From: Verrucomicrobiia bacterium
Lineage (GTDB): Bacteria; Verrucomicrobiota; Verrucomicrobiae; Limisphaerales; JAKPVM01
Length of the DNA: 62,930 nucleotides
Assembly: GCA_026417275.1 (NCBI GenBank)
Contig: JAOADO010000003.1
Span: 1 to 62,930, forward strand
Direction: 5' to 3'
Part shown: positions 16,974 through 25,885 of the stretch, in pieces
Numbering within the stretch: position 1 is the first letter of the stretch
How the letters are laid out: every line of letters begins with the position of its first letter
Translations under genes and position numbers: made by a program
Notes under the pieces: generated by a model
Databases searched by the model: none
Told to the model about the DNA's origin: nothing
Seen by the model: only the letters and a program-made list of their open reading frames with translations

Positions 16974-18515
16974 TTATTCCCACTCAATTGTTCCGGGTGG
17001 TTTGCTTGTGATGTCAAATACACAACGATTTACACCTTTGACCTCGTTGACGATTCGGCTCGAAAGTTTCTCCATCAATTCATACGGCAGTCTAACCCAG
17101 TCTGCTGTCATTCCATCCTGAGATTCCACGGCTCGAATTGCGATGGTGTAATCATACGTTCTTTCATCGCCCATAACGCCCACACTTCGCACCGGAATAA
17201 GGACAGCAAAACTCTGCCAGATTTTATAATACCATCCGCTCTTTTTCATTTCTTCTACAACAATCCAGTCTGCGTTACGAAGAATTTCGAGTCGTTCAGG
17301 GGTTACCTCGCCAACTATTCTTACGCCGAGTCCGGGACCCGGGAATGGCTGACGATAAACGATTTCTCTCGGCAAACCAAGTTCAATGCCAAGCTGTCTG
17401 ACCTCATCTTTAAAAAGACATTTCAGCGGCTCAACGAGTTTAAATTTCATCTTTTTGGGAAGTCCACCTACATTGTGATGGCTCTTTATAAGCGCCGCTG
17501 GATTGCCGCCAATCGGCACAGATTCAATTACGTCCGGATACAAGGTGCCCTGCGCGAGGAACTTTGCTTTGCCCACTTTTTTCGTCGCCGCTTCAAAAAC
17601 TTCAATAAAAGTTTTTCCAATGATTTTTCTTTTCTTTTCAGGATCGGTGACACCTTTGAGCCGTTTAATAAAAAGCGCAGAGGAGTCTTCCACTAACATT
17701 TTTATTTTAAAATTCTTTTCAAACACTTGCTGGACAAGTTCTGCTTCTCTGGCGCGCAACAATCCGTTATCCACAAAGATGCATGTTAACTGGTCATTTA
17801 TCGCTTTATGTATTAAAACAGCCGCCACGCTGGAATCCACCCCTCCGCTTAGGCCAAGTATGACCTTTTCATTGCCAACCTGGTTTCGAATATCCTCGAT
17901 TGCCTGTTCGATGTAATTACGCATCGTCCAGTTTTTGCCGCATCCGCAAACGGAATGAACAAAATTGGACAGAATATCTTTACCCAATGGTGTGTGGGCA
18001 ACTTCGGGGTGAAATTGAAGCCCGAATATTTTCTTTGAAGGGTGTTCAATTGCGGCGTAATCTGAATTTTCAGTTGTTGCGACCACTACAAAGTCTTCCG
18101 GAATCGCAGTCAATTTATCCCCGTGGGAATTCCAAACAACCATTGTTATCGGCAGGTTTTTAAATAGTGCGCAGGAGTTGTCCGCAACTGTTAAGTTGCT
18201 TTTGCCATATTCCCTTTTTAATCCTTTTTCAACCTTCCCGCCAAGATAATGCGCTATGACCTGCATTCCGTAGCAGATGCCGAGAATCGGGATGCCAAGT
18301 TCAAAAATCTCTGGGTCTGGCAGTGGTGCGTTTGAATCATAAACACTGGCTGGACCGCCGGAAAGTATAAGTCCTTTTGGCGCCAATTCTTTAATCTTTT
18401 CTGCCGTCGTGTCGTAACGAAGAATGGTGGAGAAAACACTGCATTCGCGAATCCTTCGGGCAATGACCTGCGTATATTGAGAACCAAAATCAAGAATGGC
18501 AATCGTTTCAATCAT
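16974..18515 (-). CDS. guaA: GMP synthase (glutamine-hydrolysing)
   Basis: The 513-residue enzyme has the full two-domain layout. The N-terminal glutamine amidotransferase has Cys81 in GICYGMQ and the His169/Glu171 pair in FHPEV. The ATP pyrophosphatase domain has the P-loop GLSGGVDSS (221-229), and the C-terminal dimerisation domain ends in the canonical KPPGTIEWE. It converts XMP to GMP with glutamine and ATP in the cytoplasm. The gene likely shares a transcript with the small lipoprotein gene 30 bases upstream. Confidence 0.98.
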   Translation of the reverse strand: MIETIAILDFGSQYTQVIARRIRECSVFSTILRYDTTAEKIKELAPKGLILSGGPASVYDSNAPLPDPEIFELGIPILGICYGMQVIAHYLGGKVEKGLKREYGKSNLTVADNSCALFKNLPITMVVWNSHGDKLTAIPEDFVVVATTENSDYAAIEHPSKKIFGLQFHPEVAHTPLGKDILSNFVHSVCGCGKNWTMRNYIEQAIEDIRNQVGNEKVILGLSGGVDSSVAAVLIHKAINDQLTCIFVDNGLLRAREAELVQQVFEKNFKIKMLVEDSSALFIKRLKGVTDPEKKRKIIGKTFIEVFEAATKKVGKAKFLAQGTLYPDVIESVPIGGNPAALIKSHHNVGGLPKKMKFKLVEPLKCLFKDEVRQLGIELGLPREIVYRQPFPGPGLGVRIVGEVTPERLEILRNADWIVVEEMKKSGWYYKIWQSFAVLIPVRSVGVMGDERTYDYTIAIRAVESQDGMTADWVRLPYELMEKLSSRIVNEVKGVNRCVFDITSKPPGTIEWE

Positions 18516-18545
18516 AATGTTTGGAAAATTAAGTGGTTATGTGTT

Positions 18546-18896
18546 TTATTGTTCAGGGACAATCTTTACCTCGCCGGTTTTGGGATCATAAACAATTTTC
18601 ATGCCCTGAGGAGGTTGCGGAATAGAATTAAGATACTTTTCCGCCACGAGTTCATTTAAATCGTTCGGCAACCTGCCTTCGCCAGCCTGAAACTCCTGAA
18701 TCGCCCGTTTCAAATTCACGATATCAATTGTTTTTTCAGAATATTTCTTGGCTTTCGCGGCGGCGCCCATGTAATCAACTGGCGCAGTGAGCGGATTTTG
18801 CCCCGCCTGCTCCGTTTTCTTATTGGCGTCGTCCTTTTGTCCGCAACCAGCAACACTTAAAACCGCGATTGTTAAAATTACGAATAATAATTTCAT
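18546..18896 (-). CDS. Small lipoprotein with pseudopilin-like C-terminal region
   Basis: The 116-residue protein begins with a lipoprotein signal peptide, hydrophobic core then LSVAGCGQ, with Cys18 the likely lipidated residue. The mature part contains a segment, LKRAIQEFQAGEGRLPNDLNEL, split here as LKRAIQEFQAGEG plus RLPNDLNEL, that resembles the globular region of GspG-type pseudopilins (helix followed by GxLPxxLxxL). It lacks a prepilin leader, so it is not itself a pilin. It sits upstream of guaA, probably by chance of operon structure. Function unknown. Confidence 0.75.
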   Translation of the reverse strand: MKLLFVILTIAVLSVAGCGQKDDANKKTEQAGQNPLTAPVDYMGAAAKAKKYSEKTIDIVNLKRAIQEFQAGEGRLPNDLNELVAEKYLNSIPQPPQGMKIVYDPKTGEVKIVPEQ

Positions 18897-19074
18897 AATC
18901 TTTTCCTAAATTTAACCTTATAAAGGCAAATCAACAAGTTTTAACTAAATTGATAAAGTTAAAAAATCCAGCGTCTAATTATTTGGACTTTTAGTAATTG
19001 CCAGTTAAAATATAAAAACAATAGAAAACTTGCGGAAATCAACTATATTATAAGAAAGCCGAAAGTTAAAGTTT

Positions 19075-20085
19075 ATGAATTCTAATAATAATTTCGGCAA
19101 ATTGAGCCGAAGAGAATTTCTCGCGGGCGCGGGCGGTGTTGCTGGATTCGTTGCCGTGGGGTCTGCTGGCGCAGAGAAAACACCTGTCTCATCTCCTGCC
19201 ATATCCCAATCCGCTTATGACATTCAGAAACTTGGTAAAATTGACCCGCAATTAATTAAATATGAGGAGACAGGCAGTATTGCCGTGGATGAATCGCCCG
19301 CTCGCATAGAAGTTATACCCGATGCCAGGATACGCGTTACGGCAGAGAAAAAGATTATTGAATTGAATTTATCTGGAAAAATCGAGAATCAATATAAACT
19401 AACCGATAATCCAAAATCCTTTAAAACTGCGTCTGACGGGAAAATTTATGTTGGCTACAAAGGGTTTATCGAAGTTTTGGATAAAACTGGAAGTAAATTA
19501 ACTGAATGGAAGTCTTTTCCAGAGACGGCATGGTTTACGGCAATAGACGAAGCTGGTGATTTTATTTTTGCCGCTGATTGCGGAGGGCGTTTAGTCTTTA
19601 AGTGCCACAAAGATGGAAAGGTAATTGCCAGGTACGGTGAAAATGAATCTGGCAAAACCAGGGGACAATTTATTGTTCCTAGTCCATACTTTGACCTGGA
19701 AATCGGCAAAGACGAATTGTTGTGGATTGCCAATCCTGGCAAACGTCTGATTGAGGCATACACGTTCGATGGCAAACTTGTCAAATCATGGGGAAAATCG
19801 TCGTTTGCCGCTGACGGTTTTTGCGGCTGTTGCAACCCGTCCTATTTCACTATTGCGCCAGACGGACGGTTTATTACCAGCGAGAAGGGGCTTTTCAGAA
19901 TAAAGGTATATTCTGCGGACGGTGAATTTGAGGGCGTGGTTGGCGGCATGGAAACGTTTCCAGATTACTATAAAAATATTACTCCAGATGTAGCGCCCAT
20001 GGACGTGGCTGTCGACGCAGAAGGAAAAATTTACGTTGCGGATTCACTGAGCAAAAAAATAAGGATTTTCAGAAAGAAGGCTTAA
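19075..20085 (+). CDS. Tat-exported NHL-repeat beta-propeller protein
   Basis: The 336-residue protein has a clear twin-arginine leader (LSRREFLAGAGG, residues 9-20) with a hydrophobic stretch and an Ala-rich cleavage region. The rest shows repeated blade-like segments of the NHL/6-bladed propeller type, for example DGKIYVGYKGFIEVLDKTG and the C-terminal KIYVADSLSKKIRIF. A notable FCGCCNP motif near residue 250 provides three closely spaced Cys. It opens a five-gene plus-strand cluster with ferredoxins and a second propeller. Its role is inferred as a periplasmic partner or sensor of that redox cluster. Confidence 0.85.
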   Translation: MNSNNNFGKLSRREFLAGAGGVAGFVAVGSAGAEKTPVSSPAISQSAYDIQKLGKIDPQLIKYEETGSIAVDESPARIEVIPDARIRVTAEKKIIELNLSGKIENQYKLTDNPKSFKTASDGKIYVGYKGFIEVLDKTGSKLTEWKSFPETAWFTAIDEAGDFIFAADCGGRLVFKCHKDGKVIARYGENESGKTRGQFIVPSPYFDLEIGKDELLWIANPGKRLIEAYTFDGKLVKSWGKSSFAADGFCGCCNPSYFTIAPDGRFITSEKGLFRIKVYSADGEFEGVVGGMETFPDYYKNITPDVAPMDVAVDAEGKIYVADSLSKKIRIFRKKA

Positions 20086-20086
20086 C

Positions 20087-20308
20087 ATGGATTTGAAAAA
20101 ACTAAATAGAAGGGAATTTTTTGAAAAATCTGGACGTGCGGTCGCCATCGGCGCGATTGCGGCGATTTGCGTTAAGTTAAGTTTTAACAAGTCAAACGAC
20201 AGAGCGGCAAACAACTATCCTTGTCTGGAAAAAGCGTGCCGCGAGTGCGCATTATTTAAGGATTGTGGTTTGCCAGAAGCGGTGAGTGAAAGGGGAATAC
20301 GGGATTAA
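20087..20308 (+). CDS. 73-residue Tat-leader protein with four clustered cysteines
   Basis: This short gene starts one base after the NHL gene stop. Residues 7-10 are NRRE of a twin-arginine motif, followed by an Ala/Ile-rich hydrophobic region. The remaining 40 residues contain CLEKACRECALFKDC, a CX4CX2CX5C array that could hold an iron-sulfur cluster or zinc. There is no CXXCH, so it is not a c-type cytochrome. No family is recognised. Its tight placement between the NHL and NapG-like genes supports it as a real small component of the same complex. Confidence 0.7.
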   Translation: MDLKKLNRREFFEKSGRAVAIGAIAAICVKLSFNKSNDRAANNYPCLEKACRECALFKDCGLPEAVSERGIRD

Positions 20309-20335
20309 CTCGAATTTGAATGAAGCGAGTCAAAT

Positions 20336-20926
20336 ATGGACGATAATGTTAAAAAAGAAACAAAAACAAGACGAGAATTTATAAGGGGCGGATTGCGCGG
20401 GGCTATTTTGTTTGTGTTTGGCGCGCTAACGACTCTGCTTGGTCTCCAGAGCAGAAAAGAACGAACTGTCTGGCAGATTGACCCACGCAAGTGCATTGCA
20501 TGCTCGAAGTGTGCAACACATTGCGTATTAACGCCTTCCGCTGTAAAGTGCGTGAACTATTTTCCAATGTGCGGATATTGCGACCTTTGCACGGGATATT
20601 TTGAACCACAGCCGAACGCGCTGAACACAGCGGCTGAAAATCAGGTGTGTCCCACGGGAGCGATTATAAGACGCGCGCTCGAAGATCCGTATTATGAATA
20701 TAAAATTGACGAAGATTTGTGCATTGGTTGTGGAAAATGCGTTGTTGGGTGTGTGCTTTTTGGCAATGGTTCATTTTTCCTGCAAATTCGGCATGACAGG
20801 TGCGTGAATTGCAACGAATGTTCGATTGCCAGGGTTTGTCCGTCGGACGCATTTGTCCGCGTGCCAGCAAGTTCGCCATATCTTTTCAAAAATCGTGAAG
20901 AACAGGTGAAAGAAACCGCATCATAA
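20336..20926 (+). CDS. NapG-like Tat-exported ferredoxin with four [4Fe-4S] motifs
   Basis: The 196-residue protein has a Tat leader (TRREFIRGGLRG, near residues 11-22) and four Cys groups. These are CIACSKCATHC, then a set around MCGYCDLC completed by VCP, then CIGCGKCVVGC, then CVNCNECSIARVCP. The layout is that of NapG/periplasmic 4-cluster ferredoxins, which pass electrons from a membrane quinol dehydrogenase to a periplasmic enzyme. The next gene, 15 bases away, encodes the expected NapH-like membrane partner. No NapA, NosZ or other known reductase lies nearby. Confidence 0.85.
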   Translation: MDDNVKKETKTRREFIRGGLRGAILFVFGALTTLLGLQSRKERTVWQIDPRKCIACSKCATHCVLTPSAVKCVNYFPMCGYCDLCTGYFEPQPNALNTAAENQVCPTGAIIRRALEDPYYEYKIDEDLCIGCGKCVVGCVLFGNGSFFLQIRHDRCVNCNECSIARVCPSDAFVRVPASSPYLFKNREEQVKETAS

Positions 20927-20941
20927 AAGGGGAGTGAAGGG

Positions 20942-22270
20942 ATGAATTTCAGAAAAAAAATATCACTGGTGCTAATAGGATTTTTTTTAATATTTAACTC
21001 TGCGTTCCTGCTGTTTGGAGTAGAACGATTTCCCCCGCCGGATTTTGACCCAAATATATATCAAATGCCTCAGGCGACCAGACCGCCGGCGCGCGCGTAT
21101 TTCTTGGAAGCCGTGGACGTGGTCGTGTTACTTGCCTCGTTGTCGCTGGCAAGTTATTTTGTTCTGGGCAAACGTTCGCGGCGTCATGTCTTCTGGTTAA
21201 CCGTATTCAGCATTGCGTATTTTGGCTTTTTTAGAAAAGGATGTGTGTGCCCGATTGGTTCAATTCAAAATATTGCGCTCGGGTTGTTTAATAATGGTTA
21301 TGCGGTTCCAGTTTCTGTGATGATTTTCTTTTTGCTTCCTCTCATCTTCACCGTTTTGTTCGGCAGGGTGTTTTGTTCATCGGTTTGTCCGCTGGGCGCA
21401 ATTCAAGACGTGGTTGTCTGGAAGCCAATTAAGGTGAAACCATGGCTTGAGCGTGGTTTACGCGCTATTCCATTTATTTATTTAGGAGCAGCCGTACTTT
21501 TTGCGGCAACCGGAAGCGCGTTCATCATCTGCGAATACGACCCGTTTATTTCATTTTATCGGTTAGGCGGCGGACTTGACATGCTTCTTCTTGGCGCTGG
21601 TTTCCTCATTATAGGCATGTTTATTGGCAGACCTTACTGTCGATTCCTTTGTCCATATGGAGCCATTTTGAGTCTCTTTTCGCGAATATCAAAGTGGAAT
21701 GTCTGGCTAACGGAGGAAGACTGCGTGAAGTGCCAGATTTGCGATGTTGCGTGTCCGTATGGCGCAATCGCATCTCCCAATGAAATCGAAGAAGGCGTAA
21801 AGAAAAAGACCGGCGTAGGTACTTTTATTGGATTGAGTTTGCTTACAATTGTCCTGGTTGTTCTGGGGGCATGGGGGGGAAAACAACTTGCCACGCCGTT
21901 TTCAAAAACACATAAAACGGTTAAACTGGCTGAAATTGTTGCCGCAGATGAAGCAGGGAAACTTAAAAAAGAGTCTGATGAATTAAAGGCATTTAAACAG
22001 TCTGCTCGCGCGACGGAAGAATTGTATTATGACGCCTTAAAAATCAGATACAGATTTGTGCACGGCGGCATGATTTTTGGCGGATTTGCTGGACTTGTTC
22101 TTGGACTCAAACTTATTGGATTACGGTTCCCGACGCAGAGGAGCATTTATGAACCAGACCGCTCTGCTTGCGTTGCGTGCGGCAGGTGTTACGCCTATTG
22201 TCCAAGAGAGATTGTCCGTGTTAAGAAGGCAGAAAAACAAAAAGCAGCGGTTCCGGCAAATAAAACCTGA
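20942..22270 (+). CDS. NapH/NosR-like membrane polyferredoxin
   Basis: The 442-residue protein has about eight predicted transmembrane segments. CX3CP-type motifs sit at helix ends (GCVCPIGS, FCSSVCPLGA, YCRFLCPYGA), the hallmark of NapH/NosR/CcoG quinol dehydrogenases. A [4Fe-4S] motif CVKCQICDVACPYG follows, and after two more helices there is a C-terminal CVACGRCYAYCP motif. NosR's FMN domain is missing. It should oxidise quinol and hand electrons to the NapG-like ferredoxin. The extra C-terminal ferredoxin domain after a final helix is unusual for NapH. Confidence 0.85.
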   Translation: MNFRKKISLVLIGFFLIFNSAFLLFGVERFPPPDFDPNIYQMPQATRPPARAYFLEAVDVVVLLASLSLASYFVLGKRSRRHVFWLTVFSIAYFGFFRKGCVCPIGSIQNIALGLFNNGYAVPVSVMIFFLLPLIFTVLFGRVFCSSVCPLGAIQDVVVWKPIKVKPWLERGLRAIPFIYLGAAVLFAATGSAFIICEYDPFISFYRLGGGLDMLLLGAGFLIIGMFIGRPYCRFLCPYGAILSLFSRISKWNVWLTEEDCVKCQICDVACPYGAIASPNEIEEGVKKKTGVGTFIGLSLLTIVLVVLGAWGGKQLATPFSKTHKTVKLAEIVAADEAGKLKKESDELKAFKQSARATEELYYDALKIRYRFVHGGMIFGGFAGLVLGLKLIGLRFPTQRSIYEPDRSACVACGRCYAYCPREIVRVKKAEKQKAAVPANKT

Positions 22271-22284
22271 GGGTGTCGTTGATA

Positions 22285-24063
22285 ATGGAAAATAAAACAC
22301 AGAATTTACAGAACAAACAATCTTGCGGAACAGTCACAGTTCAACAGCCGTTGAAACAGGTTGTTGGATTAAAGGTGGCGAAGGTGGTGGCGATTTTTTG
22401 CATAGCGGTTGCGCTATCAATGCTGGCAAGCCATTTTAAATACAAAAATTTTCATCCGCTGGATTCAAAAGAACTTTCTAAGTTAAAGCAGAAGTTGGTG
22501 GAAAACCCTAAAGATGAAAACTTAAAAATTCAGATTCGCGAACTCGACCTTCAACTCAGACAGGAACATGAACGACATATCAGGTTTGTTTCGTTTGGGA
22601 AGAAATTAATCCTTGGCGGTGCCATTGTTTTTCTGGCGTCAATCCAGATTGCTTTTTGGAAAAGGCGGCTCTGCGTGATTAAAAACAAGAACAAGGTTGA
22701 CGAAGGCGAGCAGGAATTTTATCGAGGGGCGACAGTGATATTATTAATTGCGGCGGCGATTACTGCAGGCGGTTTTGCACTGGTTAAAAAAGAAAACACG
22801 AAGATTCCTGAGAAAATTTTAGCCGATAAAAAACAGGAAAATGCGCCGTCTGTTGTTTCACTGGACGAATATAATAGAAACTGGACTCGCTTCAGGGGAC
22901 CGTTTGGGAATGGTGTTTCCCTTGAAACAAACTTACCAGTAAAATGGGATGTTCAATCTGGAATGAATGTAATGTGGAAAACACAGGCGCCGTCCAACGG
23001 GTTCAACTCTCCGATTGTGTGGGATGATAAAATTTTCATGAGCGGCGGTGGCGCTGAAAAGCGGGAAGTTTTTTGTTATAGCGCAACCGATGGAAGATTG
23101 CTCTGGCAAACTGCGATTGCAAATGTTCCAGGTAGCCCGCCCAAACTGCCAGAAGTGCCAGACTATACCGGTTACGCCGCGGCAACTATGGCAACTGATG
23201 GTCAGAGAGCATTTGTCATTTTTGCCAATAACGACCTTGCGGCGCTCGATTTTAACGGAAAGATTGTGTGGTCGAAGTACCTGGGCGAACCGAAGAATCC
23301 ACACGGACACGCGGCGTCTCTTATCACATGGCAAAACCTTTTAATTGTCCAGCTTGACCAGGGGGAACAGGAGGACAAACTTTCAAAATTATACGCATTT
23401 GATTCAGCCAGCGGGAAAGTTGTCTGGCAAACGCCCAGACCCGTTGCCAGTTCATGGGCGACCCCGCTTGTATTCACACTCGATGGGGAGACTCAAATTG
23501 CTACACTTGGTTTACCATACGCAATTTCGTATTCCGTGACAAATGGACAGGAATTGTGGAGATATGAAGGATTAAGCGGGGAGGTTACGCCGTCGCCTGT
23601 TTTCGCTGGCGGAAAGTTAATCTTTGCAAGCCCTGCGGATAAACTCGTGGCGGTTGACCCGAAGGGCAGGGGAGACATTACAAAAACAAAGGTTCTCTGG
23701 ACATCTGAAGAAAATGTGCCGGATATCACGAGTCCGGTGGCAACGCAAAAATACGTGTTCACGATAACCACAATGGGAATGCTGACGTGTCATGACACGG
23801 CGAACGGGAAAAAACTGTGGGAACACGATTTTCAGGTGGACTTTCACGCATCGCCAACACTCGCAGGCGAGAATCTCTATTTAATTGGACAGAAAGGAGA
23901 AGTCTTCGTTGTCCGCTGTACTGATAAATATGAGGAAATCTCGAATTTTAAAATGGACGACAGATTCCACGCGAGCCCGGCAGTCGCAAATGGTAAAATG
24001 TATTTGCGTGGTGAAAAATTCCTCTATTGCATCGGGAGCAAACCAGTTGTGGCAGGGAATTAA
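22285..24063 (+). CDS. Membrane-anchored PQQ-type beta-propeller protein
   Basis: The start was placed at ATG 22285; a GTG at 22273 lies in frame but directly abuts its only purine-rich box. The N-terminal 180 residues hold three predicted transmembrane helices with a heptad-like charged linker. The rest is a periplasmic quinoprotein-type propeller beginning with WTRFRGPFGNGVS and showing repeated blade endings such as GRLLWQT, GKVVWQT, GQELWRYEG and GKKLWEHD. No calcium/PQQ catalytic residues can be confirmed, so it may be a scaffold rather than a dehydrogenase. It closes the redox module. Confidence 0.85.
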   Translation: MENKTQNLQNKQSCGTVTVQQPLKQVVGLKVAKVVAIFCIAVALSMLASHFKYKNFHPLDSKELSKLKQKLVENPKDENLKIQIRELDLQLRQEHERHIRFVSFGKKLILGGAIVFLASIQIAFWKRRLCVIKNKNKVDEGEQEFYRGATVILLIAAAITAGGFALVKKENTKIPEKILADKKQENAPSVVSLDEYNRNWTRFRGPFGNGVSLETNLPVKWDVQSGMNVMWKTQAPSNGFNSPIVWDDKIFMSGGGAEKREVFCYSATDGRLLWQTAIANVPGSPPKLPEVPDYTGYAAATMATDGQRAFVIFANNDLAALDFNGKIVWSKYLGEPKNPHGHAASLITWQNLLIVQLDQGEQEDKLSKLYAFDSASGKVVWQTPRPVASSWATPLVFTLDGETQIATLGLPYAISYSVTNGQELWRYEGLSGEVTPSPVFAGGKLIFASPADKLVAVDPKGRGDITKTKVLWTSEENVPDITSPVATQKYVFTITTMGMLTCHDTANGKKLWEHDFQVDFHASPTLAGENLYLIGQKGEVFVVRCTDKYEEISNFKMDDRFHASPAVANGKMYLRGEKFLYCIGSKPVVAGN

Positions 24064-24104
24064 TTTTTATAAACCTGTTTTTTTCTGAGTCAGAAATATT
24101 CCGT

Positions 24105-25097
24105 CTATGGTTTAAGCACAATCTTACCTTTTAAAATCCCTTTTTTGCCGAGCGTGTTTTCTTCCTGCAATCTGTGGGCTTGAACGGCTTCGGAAAGCGG
24201 GAGGATTCGGTCAATTAACGGTTTTAATTTCTTTTCTGCCAGCCAGCGATTTATATCCACGGCACACACTGATTGTTCATGCGGCGGCGCGTTGAACATG
24301 GCAAAGCCGAACATCCGACAGTCCTTGACATAGAATGGACCAACCGGAAATTGCGGACGTGCCTCTCTACCAGCCATAAGAATGATTCGTCCGCGCGGGG
24401 ATAGAGATGGCACAATTTTATCAAAATCTGGTTCTCTCGAAGTTTCCCACCAGATGTTTACCCCTCCTGGCAAAACATTTTTAATTTCTTTGGTTAAGTC
24501 CTGAGTTTTATAATTAAACACAAAATCCGCCCCCAGCTTCTTGCAAATTCCCAATTTTTCTTCTGAACCTGCGCTTGCAAGCACGGTGGCACCGACAATT
24601 TTTGCCATTTGAACGGCAACGCTTCCCACGGCGCCCGAGCCGCCGTTCACGAAAATTGAATCTCCGGCTTTAATTTGAGCATCCCTGAAAAGCCCCAGAT
24701 GTGCAGTTATGCCAACAAGCGCCACTGCCGCCGCGTCTTCGAAATCCACATTGTCGGGGATTGAATAAAGCCATTCTTCGCCAACAGTTGCGTATTCCGC
24801 AAATGTGCCCTGCCTGCCGAGAAGCCCCTGGTTTGACCCCCATACACGGTCGCCTTTTTTGAAATTTTTAACCCCCGGTCCAACCTCCTCCACTACTCCG
24901 GCAAGGTCGCATCCTATGATGTAGGGAATTGGGATATTCATCGGTGCCATGCCGGCGCGGATGTAAGTATCAATCGGATTTAGAGAAACTGCGCGAACTT
25001 TTACCAGAACCTGATTGCCTTTCGGTTTCACAACCGCCAATTCTCCATATTCAATCACTTCTGGCGGACCTGTCCTTCTTATAAACGCGGCTTTCAT
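24105..25097 (-). CDS. Zinc-independent quinone oxidoreductase (MDR family)
   Basis: The 330-residue protein is a medium-chain dehydrogenase/reductase of the quinone oxidoreductase type. It has the GroES-like N-terminal domain (YIRAGMAP, GCDLAGVVEEVG) and a Rossmann domain with NGGSGAVGSVAVQMAK. The structural and catalytic zinc ligands of alcohol dehydrogenases are absent. Members reduce quinones or enals with NADPH. It converges with the propeller gene and is not obviously part of that cluster. Confidence 0.85.
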   Translation of the reverse strand: MKAAFIRRTGPPEVIEYGELAVVKPKGNQVLVKVRAVSLNPIDTYIRAGMAPMNIPIPYIIGCDLAGVVEEVGPGVKNFKKGDRVWGSNQGLLGRQGTFAEYATVGEEWLYSIPDNVDFEDAAAVALVGITAHLGLFRDAQIKAGDSIFVNGGSGAVGSVAVQMAKIVGATVLASAGSEEKLGICKKLGADFVFNYKTQDLTKEIKNVLPGGVNIWWETSREPDFDKIVPSLSPRGRIILMAGREARPQFPVGPFYVKDCRMFGFAMFNAPPHEQSVCAVDINRWLAEKKLKPLIDRILPLSEAVQAHRLQEENTLGKKGILKGKIVLKP

Positions 25098-25150
25098 AGG
25101 TGAAGTTAATTTATTTTAACGCTCATAGTTTTCAATAGAAAACATGAGTC

Positions 25151-25714
25151 CTATCGTACAATCGGATTCCTTTTTGTCTTAATTGGAGTGGTAACAACTG
25201 TGGATTGTTTTTTTGTCTTAATTGGCTTTGTAGTTGTTGACACCCCAGATTTCAGGTCATTTTTCAACAGGTTTATTTCATTTTCGTCAAGTATTCCATC
25301 TCGATTTAAATCATATTTGTTTAAAATTGGGTCTTCTGATTTTGAATCGGACTTACCGGGAAGAATTAATGCTCTGCGAATTGTTTGTTCGTCCGAGGTT
25401 GACTGTGTAAATGTTGGTTGGCGTGTTCCAAGAGATTTTTGAACCTGTTCAATTTCATTATCGTCAAGTATGCCATCCTTATTCGTGTCAAACCTCTTAA
25501 TCATATCCTGATAAGTGATTGGTTTTCCTGATTCTTGAACTACTATTGTATTTGTCTGCCCCTTTGATTCGGTATTTTTTACTACTGCGCTTGATTGACA
25601 TGCTGTCAAAGCAACAATTAAAAAAAATAAACTTCCTACCATGGTTATGCTTAAGTTGATGCCATTTTCAATTCGATGGATAGAAAATGTAAATTTTCTC
25701 AGCGCATTTCTCAT
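25151..25714 (-). CDS. EF-hand protein, probable lipoprotein
   Basis: The 187-residue protein has two calcium-binding loops of EF-hand type, DTNKDGILDDNE and DLNRDGILDENE, each with all expected oxygen ligands. The N-terminus contains a hydrophobic stretch ending LIVALTAC, a likely lipobox, but the preceding region is long; an internal ATG (protein MVGSLFF) at 25642 could be the real start. The C-terminus is Lys/Thr-rich with two copies of a VTTPIKTK-like sequence. Calcium binding is likely; the role is unknown. Confidence 0.8.
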   Translation of the reverse strand: MRNALRKFTFSIHRIENGINLSITMVGSLFFLIVALTACQSSAVVKNTESKGQTNTIVVQESGKPITYQDMIKRFDTNKDGILDDNEIEQVQKSLGTRQPTFTQSTSDEQTIRRALILPGKSDSKSEDPILNKYDLNRDGILDENEINLLKNDLKSGVSTTTKPIKTKKQSTVVTTPIKTKRNPIVR

Positions 25715-25885
25715 CAGAAAAAGTTAACCACTAATTTCATCTATTTTCAACAGATAAGAAGAGGAATGGGAAAAACATTTTATAAGCCGCAAGTCGTTCA
25801 CACAATTCGTCAAAAATAAATGGCGAATCGAGTTGACTTTCATTTTAATTGAATGGTTTATGATAAAACTTATACTTAATTGAAT

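Noticed and set aside
25833..25864. TTGACT/TATGAT promoter before the Gfo/Idh/MocA gene
   Set aside because: Spacing is 20 bases, too long for a standard sigma-70 promoter.
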